Shown: positions 7,812 to 14,642 of the stretch, piece by piece
Numbering within the stretch: position 1 is the stretch's first letter
Layout of the letters: each line of letters begins with the position of its first letter
Assembly (NCBI GenBank): GCA_964598225.1
Contig: CAZRBG010000087.1
Location: forward strand, 1-17,983
DNA from: SG8-4 sp964598225
GTDB taxonomy: Bacteria; Planctomycetota; Phycisphaerae; Sedimentisphaerales; Anaerobacaceae
Length of the DNA stretch: 17,983 nucleotides
Direction: 5' to 3'
The notes under the pieces: generated by a model
Database searches by the model: none
What the model was told of the DNA's origin: nothing
What the model saw: only the letters and a program-made list of their open reading frames with translations
Made by a program: the position numbers and the translations under genes

Positions 7812-8207
7812 ATGGAATTAGAAGCCGAACTATCGCGGATAATCATAAACGAGATGTCCGATCAGCAGGTGATCGTCCTGAAGGAGCTAAACGGCGAGCG
7901 CAGTTTCCCTATAGTGATTGGAATAGTAGAGATTTTCGCCATCGACCGCCGTCTCAAAGGGATCAAACCGGCGCGTCCGATGACGCATGATCTGCTGGCC
8001 AGCGTTATTGAGAATCTCGACGCCCGAATAGAGAAGATCGTCATAAACGACCTGCGGCATCACGTTTTCTATGCAAGGATACATCTGGGTATGAACGGGC
8101 GGACAATCGAGATCGATTCCCGCCCTTCCGACGCTATCGCTCTGGGGGTGGCCACGAGCGCTCCTATTTTTGTGGCCGATCATGTTTTCGAGCAGGCTGC
8201 GCAGTAG
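7812..8207 (+). CDS. Bifunctional nuclease family protein (DUF151)
   Basis: The 131-residue protein matches the bifunctional nuclease/DUF151 family, small cytoplasmic proteins with reported DNase and RNase activity in a few members. The family core is visible: ELSRIIINEMSDQQVIVLKE near the N-terminus, FPIVIGIVEIFAI, PMTHDLLASVIENL, and the signature IDSRPSDAIALGV near the end. I chose ATG 7812 because AGAAAGGTGG (7795-7804) is well spaced for it; the in-frame ATG at 7791 would add seven residues and overlap that site. It lies 44 bases after valS and is probably co-transcribed with it. Its last 44 bases overlap the end of lspA on the other strand. Family identification is firm; the in vivo role is unclear. 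Confidence 0.9.
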   Translation: MELEAELSRIIINEMSDQQVIVLKELNGERSFPIVIGIVEIFAIDRRLKGIKPARPMTHDLLASVIENLDARIEKIVINDLRHHVFYARIHLGMNGRTIEIDSRPSDAIALGVATSAPIFVADHVFEQAAQ

Positions 8208-8751
8208 AAAAGCTCGATATGATAAGCAGCCCTACCCCGATACAGAGCAAAGCATCGGCGACGTTGAAGGTGTGCCAGTGGTAGTCGCGATAGTGCATGT
8301 CGATGAAATCCCGCACCCGGCCCTCGTTGAAAGCCCTGTCGTATAGATTCCCGCAAACACCCGCAGCGAATAATCCCAACGCAATGTTGACGAGTTTCTG
8401 TCTGTGGGCTCCGAACAGGAAGACTGCGAAAATCACCACAAGGGCAATTATCGAAACGGCAGTCAGGAAATACGCTTTACCGGCAAAAAGGCCGAATGCA
8501 GCGCCGGTGTTCTCCGCTCGGACAAACTGTAGAAATCCGTCTATGACAGGCAACACCTCTCCCGGTCTCAATCTACCGAATACGGCCTGTTTCGTCCACA
8601 AATCCAGAATCAATCCGCCGATCATCAGCGACCAGAAGATGAAATGCGCCCGTGCGTTGGGAAGCAGGTCTTTCAGACCGTTTATTGAAAACCTATTCGC
8701 GTTCGTTTGTTCAGTGTTTTCTTTCGTCTTTTCACAGATCATATTTGTCAT
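8164..8751 (-). CDS. lspA: Lipoprotein signal peptidase (signal peptidase II)
   Basis: LspA is the inner-membrane aspartic protease that removes signal peptides from diacylglyceryl-modified prolipoproteins. The two catalytic aspartates are visible: Asp138 in GNLYDRAF and Asp166 in TFNVADALL, with the conserved Asn135. The RAENTGAAFGLF block at 78-89 and VRDFIDMHY at 146-154 also fit. Four hydrophobic segments are seen at about 36-50, 93-114, 120-134 and 164-180. At 195 residues it is longer than the usual 160-170 because of a hydrophilic N-terminal stretch of about 35 residues, so the true start might lie further in. It is transcribed leftwards from a consensus promoter at 8807-8834 and ends inside the DUF151 gene. 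Identification is firm. Confidence 0.95.
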   Translation of the reverse strand: MTNMICEKTKENTEQTNANRFSINGLKDLLPNARAHFIFWSLMIGGLILDLWTKQAVFGRLRPGEVLPVIDGFLQFVRAENTGAAFGLFAGKAYFLTAVSIIALVVIFAVFLFGAHRQKLVNIALGLFAAGVCGNLYDRAFNEGRVRDFIDMHYRDYHWHTFNVADALLCIGVGLLIISSFSTAQPARKHDRPQK

Positions 8752-8806
8752 TTACGTATATTAACCATCCTGGGCGACCACTGCTCGTCTGAATTGGTCG
8801 GTGGGC

Positions 8807-8834
8807 ATTATATCAGGGCAGGCCTGCCTGTCAA
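8807..8834 (-). promoter_or_regulatory. lspA promoter, fully consensus, with a palindrome in the spacer
   Basis: Read on the minus strand, TTGACA (8834-8829) and TATAAT (8812-8807) match the sigma70 consensus perfectly with a 16-base spacer. Twelve of the 16 spacer bases form the perfect palindrome GGCAGGCCTGCC (8817-8828), directly against the -35 box. The expected start is near 8800, about 50 bases ahead of the lspA ATG. A palindrome between the boxes is a classic repressor or spacer-twisting activator position. Confidence 0.8.
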
Positions 8835-8885
8835 AATCCTTTATTGCCTGAGTCGATCTCCGACATAATAATTAGGAAATCTACT

Positions 8886-8914
8886 TTGACACATTCAGGC
8901 TAATCCGGTATTAT
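8886..8914 (+). promoter_or_regulatory. gpmI promoter
   Basis: TTGACA (8886-8891) is followed after 17 bases by TATTAT (8909-8914), six-of-six and five-of-six matches at ideal spacing. It drives gpmI with a leader of about 75 bases and is divergent from the lspA promoter, the two -35 boxes being about 50 bases apart. Confidence 0.75.
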
Positions 8915-8926
8915 GCCGCGGATTAG
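8900..8926 (+). promoter_or_regulatory. Inverted repeat around the gpmI -10 box (operator candidate)
   Basis: CTAATCCG (8900-8907) and CGGATTAG (8919-8926) are perfect eight-base inverted copies separated by 11 bases. The gap contains the whole -10 hexamer TATTAT. A dimeric regulator bound here would cover the -10 and the start site, so repression is the natural reading. The regulator is unknown and is not obviously encoded in this window. Confidence 0.55.
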
Positions 8927-8944
8927 ATTTGACCATGAAAATGC

Positions 8945-8965
8945 AGGCGAGGCTGTGCCTCGTCT
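8945..8965 (+). other. Hairpin and short frame in the gpmI leader
   Basis: AGGCGAGGC (8945-8953), loop TGT, and GCCTCGTCT (8957-8965) form a nine-pair stem with one G-T pair, followed by TTATTTCT. It could be a weak attenuator. A 15-codon frame runs from ATG 8935 to TGA 8980-8982 across the hairpin, but it has no ribosome-binding site, so a leader peptide is only a possibility. Confidence 0.4.
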
Positions 8966-8997
8966 TTATTTCTATTGTATGAAAGGTTTCCTTCATT

Positions 8998-10572
8998 ATG
9001 GCCAATGAAAAGGCGACTTTGAAAAGAAAACCGTTTGCGCTGATAATCCGCGATGGCTGGGGCCACAACCCGGACAGCTCGGAAGACGAATACAACGCTA
9101 TTAAACGTGCGAATACTCCGGTTGACGATATGTTAATGTCCGAATTCGCTAATTGCCTTATCCATACCTACGGCAAGTACGTGGGTTTGCCCGACGGGAC
9201 GATGGGAAATAGCGAGGTGGGCCATCAAAACATAGGCGCCGGCAGGATCGTTCCACAGGAATCGGTAAGGATAAGCAAGGCCATTCGCGACGGCTCATTT
9301 TTCGAGAATGAGAAGTTCCTCAAAATGATCGAATTTGTCAAGAACAGAAACGGCAAAATGCACGTGATGGGATTGTGCAGCGATATTGGAGTGCATTCAC
9401 TGCTGGATCACTTGTATGGCTTGCTTGAGCTGGCTAAGAGACATGACCTGGAGAAGGTGTTCATTCACGCTTTTACTGACGGCCGGGATTCGCCGCCGGA
9501 TAGCGGAGCGGGTTACATCTCCGATATCGAGAAAAAGGCCGCGGAAATTGGGGTCGGCAGGATCGCATCGGTAATGGGCAGATTCTACGCGATGGACCGC
9601 GACAGCCGATGGGAACGCGTGCAGGCGGCATACGAATGTATGAGGATCGGAAAGGGCAAAAAAGCAAAGAGCGCCTCTGACGCCGTTGCCAATAGCTACG
9701 CCGATGAAGTAACCGATGAATTCATCGAGCCTACGAGCATAGTAAATGAGGAAAACGAGCCGATAGCCACAATCGACGACGGTGACGGTGTCGTGTTCTT
9801 CAACTTCCGCGGCGACAGACCGCGCGAAATTACGCGGGCGTTCGTGGAACCCGATTTCAACGAATTCCCTCGAACGTCCAAACCGGATATATATTTCGTC
9901 TGCATGACCGAGTACGACTCAACGCTGCCGGCGCCGGTGGCGTTTTTGAAGCCCCCGAAGATGAGGAACATACTCGCAGCGTACTGGAGTTCGCTCGGAC
10001 TCAAGCAGTTCCGCTGTGCGGAAACGGAAAAATACGCACACGTTACCTTCTTTTTCAATGATTACACCGAAAAGCCTTTCCCCGGCGAGGACAGACAGAT
10101 CGTCCCGTCACCCCGCATCCGCACGTACGACCTGAAACCGGAAATGAGTGCTTACGAAGTCACTGATGTTATCTTGGAAAGGCTCGAAACGAACGAATAC
10201 GATGTTATCGTGATTAATTTCGCCAATCCTGATATGGTGGGCCACACAGGCGTACTGTCGGCTGCGATCAAGGCCGCTGAGGCGGTCGATGAATGTGTAG
10301 GCAGAATACTCGACAAAATAAAGGCTCTGGGCGGATCGGCTATAATAACGGCCGACCATGGCAACTTCGAGAAGATGATCGACGAAAACCCGGATGACCC
10401 GCATACGGCACACACAATCGGCGACGTTCCTCTGGTCATATTCGATGAACGCTATAACGAAAGCAAGCTCCGCAAAGACGGCACACTGGCCGACATAGGT
10501 CCGACTCTGCTGGAAATGATGGAATTATCGCAGCCGCAAGAGATGACCGGCCGCAGCTTGTTCAAAGCTTGA
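8998..10572 (+). CDS. gpmI: 2,3-bisphosphoglycerate-independent phosphoglycerate mutase
   Basis: GpmI interconverts 3- and 2-phosphoglycerate in glycolysis and gluconeogenesis through a phosphoserine intermediate and two metal ions (usually manganese), in the cytoplasm. The metal ligand Asp19 is in RDGWG, and the nucleophile Ser72 is in GNSEVGHQNIGAGR. Further family blocks are FTDGRDSPPDSG, SVMGRFYAMDRDSRW, FFNFRGDRPRE, NFANPDMVGHTG and ADHGNFEKM near the C-terminus, with the last metal ligands in the final two. The 524 residues match the family length. The ATG at 8998 has AAAGG eleven bases upstream, a little far. It has its own promoter and an inverted repeat over the -10. It ends 13 bases before the convergent antitoxin-like gene. 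Identification is certain. Confidence 0.97.
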   Translation: MANEKATLKRKPFALIIRDGWGHNPDSSEDEYNAIKRANTPVDDMLMSEFANCLIHTYGKYVGLPDGTMGNSEVGHQNIGAGRIVPQESVRISKAIRDGSFFENEKFLKMIEFVKNRNGKMHVMGLCSDIGVHSLLDHLYGLLELAKRHDLEKVFIHAFTDGRDSPPDSGAGYISDIEKKAAEIGVGRIASVMGRFYAMDRDSRWERVQAAYECMRIGKGKKAKSASDAVANSYADEVTDEFIEPTSIVNEENEPIATIDDGDGVVFFNFRGDRPREITRAFVEPDFNEFPRTSKPDIYFVCMTEYDSTLPAPVAFLKPPKMRNILAAYWSSLGLKQFRCAETEKYAHVTFFFNDYTEKPFPGEDRQIVPSPRIRTYDLKPEMSAYEVTDVILERLETNEYDVIVINFANPDMVGHTGVLSAAIKAAEAVDECVGRILDKIKALGGSAIITADHGNFEKMIDENPDDPHTAHTIGDVPLVIFDERYNESKLRKDGTLADIGPTLLEMMELSQPQEMTGRSLFKA

Positions 10573-10585
10573 GTTAGAATCAGCC

Positions 10586-10786
10586 CTATGCATGATCGGA
10601 TGAGTACGAAGAATCGGCCAGGGCCTGAACTTTCCGTGCGGCTTCCTCGCTCAGGCAATACTCGGCACAGTTTTCATCGATTTCGGCGGATACATCTTTA
10701 ATAACAACAGTCGTCTGGCCGCGCGTAAGTGTGACGGTGGTCCTGCCTTTATGTGTGTGGCCTTGTTTGCAGATAACACATTTCAC
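10586..10786 (-). CDS. Orphan YgiT/MqsA-type zinc-finger antitoxin-like protein
   Basis: The 66-residue protein resembles YgiT-type zinc-finger proteins, the short antitoxins related to the N-terminal half of MqsA: KCVICKQG at the start, an RTTVTLTRGQTTVVIKDV beta-hairpin, then ENCAEYCLSEEAA. The first zinc pair is intact (Cys3, Cys6). The second is not: where the family has a CxxC, this protein has Asp37 and Cys40, though a nearby Cys44 might substitute. Such genes usually follow a toxin gene (often DUF4258 or MqsR-like), but the 130 bases upstream hold no such frame. Start: two GTGs stand in tandem; AAGGG (10797-10793) is six bases from the second, which also gives the family-like N-terminus MKCVIC. 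It is small but convincingly family-like; whether it still functions is open. Confidence 0.75.
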   Translation of the reverse strand: MKCVICKQGHTHKGRTTVTLTRGQTTVVIKDVSAEIDENCAEYCLSEEAARKVQALADSSYSSDHA

Positions 10787-10919
10787 CACAAACCCTTCAT
10801 AGTAGCTGCCAGTTTGGTTGTGTGCAAGTCACAAGTTATCTGTGTCAGGTTATATAGTTTCTCATTGTTTGAATTAAATCGCTGAAATTACACATGGAAA
10901 TAAGTACAATCAACCGACT

Positions 10920-12707
10920 ATGGGACAAATAAGAAATCTTGACCGGAATATGATAAATATGATCGCCGCGGGCGAGGTGATCGAGCGGCCGGCGAGCGTG
11001 GTTAAGGAGCTGATGGAGAACAGTATCGACGCCGGGGCTGCGAAGATCGTCGTGTCTGTGGAGGATGGCGGCAGAAGGCTGATTTCGATCACTGATGACG
11101 GTCGCGGTATGGATGCTCAGGACTTGGAGCGGGCCTTCGATCCGCATACCACGAGCAAGGTCAAGGACAGCTCGGACCTTAAAGCCATACTGACGCTCGG
11201 CTTCAGGGGCGAGGCTCTGGCGAGTATCGCCTCGATCGCGCAGGTCCGAGCCGTCAGCAGAACCAGAGACTCCGCCGGCGCCAACTCTATTGAGATAGAC
11301 AGCGGTGAAAAAGGCGATGTCAGCCCGGCCAGCGGCGATTACGGCACGACTATCCAGATCAGAAATATCTTCTACAAACTCCCGGCCAGACGAAAATTTC
11401 TGCGAACCGCCAATACTGAAATGGGCCACATCAGCGAGCAGTTCGCACGTATCGCACTGGCAAACGACAATCTTGACCTGACTCTGATACACAACAGCAG
11501 AGAGCTGCACCGCCTCCTCGGCAGTCAAAGCAAGCGCGAGCGGATTTCAGAACTGTTTCCCGGCCTGTCGCTTGACGCCGGCGCCGATCTGATCGAAACA
11601 GAGAGCGATGAAAAAGGAATGCAGATCACCGCCCTGCTCGGAAAGCCGGGTATCTCGAGATCGAACAACAAGTTTCAGTACGTGTTCCTGAACGGGCGCT
11701 TCATCAGGGATAAATTCATTTCTCACGCTATTAAAGAGGCATATCGCGGGTTGCTTGAGCCGAACAGGTTCCCGGTAGTCTTTTTGTTTATCCGGATGTC
11801 TCCGGAGGACTACGACGTCAACGTGCACCCCACGAAGACCGAAGTTCGTTTCTACAACGCCAACCTGGTTCATTCACAGGTTCTCGGCGCTCTTCGCGAA
11901 AAGCTCCTCGGCACGGATCTCCAAACCGACGCCAGGCTGCCGCAGATCGAGCGAAGCGGCGGAGGATCGGCACAAGTCGGACCGGCGCGGGACCAGAGAA
12001 TCGCCGACGCAATGGCGGCGTTCTTCAAAGAGCACAGGCCTTCGCAGAAACAGCAACGGCTGAACTTTCGCCCGCCATCCCGTACCCGGAGGCCCGTCCC
12101 GCAACCGCAGGAGGAGAAGCAGGAACAGGAAGAATACGAAAGAGTTTTTTTGCAAATACATGACAGTTTCATCGTGGCGCAAACGGCGGAGGGTTTTGTC
12201 GTCGTCGACCAACATGCACTTCACGAGAGCCTGATATACGAGGACCTGTGCAAACGTGTGCGCAACAGCAAACTTGAATCGCAGAAGCTGCTGATCCCGG
12301 AAAGTTTCGAGGTAAGCCTGTCCTGGTCCGATGCGATAGAAAAAAATGCCGAATTGTTAGAGAAGCTGGGAATCGAAATCGCTCCGTCCGCCCCGGGAGT
12401 AATGACCGTTCACGCCTTTCCGACTCTTCTTTCGGGCGTCCAGCCGGTTGAATTTGTACAGGATCTGTTGGACATATTAGACCATGCCGATGTCGGTGTG
12501 GACGCCGAGACACTACTTGACGATGTCCTGGATATGACCGCGTGTAAAGCGGCGATCAAGGCCGGGCAGAAGCTGACCGACAGTGAAATCGAGCAGCTTC
12601 TCGCCGACAGAAAGCACGCCGAGTCTGTAACCAGATGCCCGCACGGCCGGCCTACTACTATCAAGTTTTCGATAACCGATCTGGAAAAACAATTCAAGAG
12701 AACGTAA
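10920..12707 (+). CDS. mutL: DNA mismatch repair protein MutL (endonuclease type)
   Basis: MutL couples mismatch recognition by MutS to strand removal. The N-terminal GHKL ATPase shows Glu30 and Asn34 in KELMENSIDAGA, DDGRGM, TTSK and GFRGEAL, with the dimer and DNA-binding region after it (NVHPTKTEVRF). A Q/P/E-rich linker spans about 340-405. The C-terminal domain carries the metal-dependent nicking motif DQHALHESLIYE (430-441, DQHAx2Ex4E), ACKAAIKAG (from 541) and CPHGRP (from 573), so this is the nicking form found in bacteria without MutH. At 595 residues the length is normal. No clear promoter or Shine-Dalgarno sequence precedes it. Its stop shares a base with the start of btuF (TAATG), implying coupled translation. 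Identification is certain. Confidence 0.97.
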   Translation: MGQIRNLDRNMINMIAAGEVIERPASVVKELMENSIDAGAAKIVVSVEDGGRRLISITDDGRGMDAQDLERAFDPHTTSKVKDSSDLKAILTLGFRGEALASIASIAQVRAVSRTRDSAGANSIEIDSGEKGDVSPASGDYGTTIQIRNIFYKLPARRKFLRTANTEMGHISEQFARIALANDNLDLTLIHNSRELHRLLGSQSKRERISELFPGLSLDAGADLIETESDEKGMQITALLGKPGISRSNNKFQYVFLNGRFIRDKFISHAIKEAYRGLLEPNRFPVVFLFIRMSPEDYDVNVHPTKTEVRFYNANLVHSQVLGALREKLLGTDLQTDARLPQIERSGGGSAQVGPARDQRIADAMAAFFKEHRPSQKQQRLNFRPPSRTRRPVPQPQEEKQEQEEYERVFLQIHDSFIVAQTAEGFVVVDQHALHESLIYEDLCKRVRNSKLESQKLLIPESFEVSLSWSDAIEKNAELLEKLGIEIAPSAPGVMTVHAFPTLLSGVQPVEFVQDLLDILDHADVGVDAETLLDDVLDMTACKAAIKAGQKLTDSEIEQLLADRKHAESVTRCPHGRPTTIKFSITDLEKQFKRT

Positions 12708-13606
12708 TGAACAAATGGTGTTGGCTGATAATCGGATTTGTCTGCTGGATGGCAATTGGCATTGTCGTCTCAGGCGGTCAAGAGACACGTAGCGACAGCG
12801 AGCCCCCTGAGGCTAAGACCCGGGCGGGGAGAATTGTCTCGCTGGCCCCGAGTCTGACGGAAATCCTGTTCGCACTCGGGCTGGACGAAGAAATCGTTGG
12901 TGTAACCATTTTCAGCGACTACCCCCCTGCCGCGGCAGAGAAACCGAAAGTCGGCTCGTTCTGGACGCCGAATATCGAGGCCGTAGTAGCCGCAAGACCC
13001 GATCTGGTAACAACACTCGGATTCAATCAACACAAAAGGTTTGCCGAACGCCTCGAACGGATCGGCTACAACTGCCTGACGGCAGACATTGAAAAAGTCA
13101 GCGATTTGTTCAGAGTAATCGGTGAAATCGGAGTTGCAACGGATAGACAACGCCAAGCAGAAGAGTTGGTCGCAAGTATTGAGAGCAGACTTCAGACTCT
13201 CTCGGATATTGTGGGAACAGAGGAAAAGGTCAGAGTGTTGTGGATCGTACAAAGAGAACCACTCCGGGTGGCCGGGCGAGACACGTTCGTCAATGAAATG
13301 ATCGAGCTGGCCGGCGGCGAGAATGCAATCGGGCCTACAATTCACAAGTATCCACCGATAGGTGCCGAGCAGGTCATCGCCTCCCGTGCCGAGGTCATAA
13401 TCGAGCCTTCGATGGGACGAGAAGACCTGGACGCCCAGCGACAGGAAGCAAATAGATATTGGAGTAAGTTCGGGAATCTTCCCGCCGTGGCAAACGACAG
13501 GATATACGTCATCCCCGGCGATACCGTGTCACGCCTCGGTCCGCGGCTGTACGAAGGGACCGAGACTATCGCAAAGTGCCTGAGACCGCATCTTTTCAAA
13601 GACTGA
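12707..13606 (+). CDS. btuF: ABC-type cobalamin/metal-chelate substrate-binding protein (BtuF-like)
   Basis: This is a periplasmic or surface-held binding protein of the BtuF/FecB type, delivering vitamin B12 or a related iron or cobalt chelate to the permease. Residues 1-23 form a signal peptide (short positive start, hydrophobic run to IVVSG); I see no lipobox cysteine. The mature part starts with RIVSLAPSLTEILFALGL (42-59) and has the SDYPP motif at 70-74, which in this family goes with B12 binding, then NIEAVVAARPDLV. The 299-residue length is normal. The longer frame starting at 12635 lies inside mutL; I chose ATG 12707 because it gives the signal peptide and overlaps the mutL stop. It is followed after four bases by the permease gene. 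The substrate (B12 or siderophore) cannot be settled from sequence alone. Confidence 0.85.
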   Translation: MNKWCWLIIGFVCWMAIGIVVSGGQETRSDSEPPEAKTRAGRIVSLAPSLTEILFALGLDEEIVGVTIFSDYPPAAAEKPKVGSFWTPNIEAVVAARPDLVTTLGFNQHKRFAERLERIGYNCLTADIEKVSDLFRVIGEIGVATDRQRQAEELVASIESRLQTLSDIVGTEEKVRVLWIVQREPLRVAGRDTFVNEMIELAGGENAIGPTIHKYPPIGAEQVIASRAEVIIEPSMGREDLDAQRQEANRYWSKFGNLPAVANDRIYVIPGDTVSRLGPRLYEGTETIAKCLRPHLFKD

Positions 13607-13610
13607 GACC

Positions 13611-14642
13611 ATGCAGGGACTGTTGACACCGAAGAAGCTGCTTATCAGAACCGGAGTGGGGCTGCTTGTGCTCATCATGGTCATGTTGGCCTGCGCTGCG
13701 GTCGGTACCACACGCATCTCACTAAGAGCCGCTTTCAACGGACCCGGCGAGCAGGCGACGGCAAATCCCGATTACGAAATCCTCGTCAATATCAGACTGC
13801 CGCGAATCTTGCTTGCCTGTCTGGTCGGAGCGGCGCTGGCGTGTTCGGGCGTCGTTTTTCAGGCGCTGCTGCGCAATCCCCTGGCCGATCCTTACATACT
13901 CGGCATATCAAGCGGCGCCGGTCTGGGAGCGATGATAGCAGTTGTCGCCGGACTTAACTGGACACTCTGGGGGAGGTCGCCTATCGCCGTTTTCGCCTTT
14001 GCAGGAGCATTGGGCACAGTCTGGCTCGTCTGGTTCATTGGCCGACTGACCGGAAAGTTCCACGTCACCGGACTCTTGCTTGCAGGAGTCGTTGTGAATG
14101 CCTTCTTCTCGGCAGTGATTATGTTGATCACGTCCATCGCGCAGGCTGACAAAGTCTACGCGACGATTTTTTGGCTTATGGGCAACATGACGGCGGAGGA
14201 TTTTCTTACTATTTGGATCGGGGCCGGATTTGTGCTTGCCGGGATAGTGGCGCTGTTCTTTATAGCTGCTCAGTTAAATGCCCTCAGTCTCGGAGCCGAC
14301 AGTGCCGTAAGTATGGGTATAAATATCAAGACAACCCGGACAATTGCTTTTGGCGTCGCCGCCGCTGTAACTGCTATTGCGGTGAGTCTCAGCGGTCTGA
14401 TCGGATTTGTGGGGCTTGTAGTACCGCATGCCGTCAGGCTCGTGTTCGGACCGGACCATCGCCAGTTGCTCCCGCTGAGTGCAATCGTCGGTGCAATCTT
14501 TCTGATCGCCACCGACACTCTGGCGCGGGTAATTATCGCGCCGGCTCAATTGCCGGTCGGCGTAGTGACGGCCATTGTCGGCGGGCCGGTTTTCCTGGGC
14601 CTGCTGGTCAAATACAGCAGGCAAGTAGGTTGGATGAAATGA
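13611..14642 (+). CDS. btuC: ABC transporter permease, FecCD/BtuC family
   Basis: The permease forms the dimeric membrane channel of a vitamin B12 or siderophore importer. The 343 residues hold about ten hydrophobic segments. Family landmarks are IRLPRILLA (61-69), QALLRNPLADPYILGISSGA (84-103) and, near the C-terminus, GFVGLVVPHAVRL with GPDHRQLLPLSA, which contains the region that meets the ATPase. The ATG is four bases past the btuF stop; the stop overlaps the ATPase start by four bases (ATGA). This close packing marks one operon with btuF and the ATPase. Family is certain; the specific substrate is inferred only from the neighbouring BtuF-like protein. Confidence 0.9.
   Translation: MQGLLTPKKLLIRTGVGLLVLIMVMLACAAVGTTRISLRAAFNGPGEQATANPDYEILVNIRLPRILLACLVGAALACSGVVFQALLRNPLADPYILGISSGAGLGAMIAVVAGLNWTLWGRSPIAVFAFAGALGTVWLVWFIGRLTGKFHVTGLLLAGVVVNAFFSAVIMLITSIAQADKVYATIFWLMGNMTAEDFLTIWIGAGFVLAGIVALFFIAAQLNALSLGADSAVSMGINIKTTRTIAFGVAAAVTAIAVSLSGLIGFVGLVVPHAVRLVFGPDHRQLLPLSAIVGAIFLIATDTLARVIIAPAQLPVGVVTAIVGGPVFLGLLVKYSRQVGWMK

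Noticed and set aside
10787..10919. Search for a toxin gene or remnant beside the antitoxin-like gene, and for a mutL promoter
   Set aside because: Only about 130 bases; a 27-codon open stretch on the minus strand does not resemble DUF4258 or MqsR, and no -35/-10 pair with good spacing was found for mutL.
12635..12706. Upstream extension of the btuF frame
   Set aside because: It lies inside mutL and would hide the signal peptide that begins at 12707.
14171..14638. Upstream extension of the ATPase frame
   Set aside because: It overlaps btuC in another frame and its Cys/Arg/Ser-rich translation is not protein-like; the start at 14639 fits the family.
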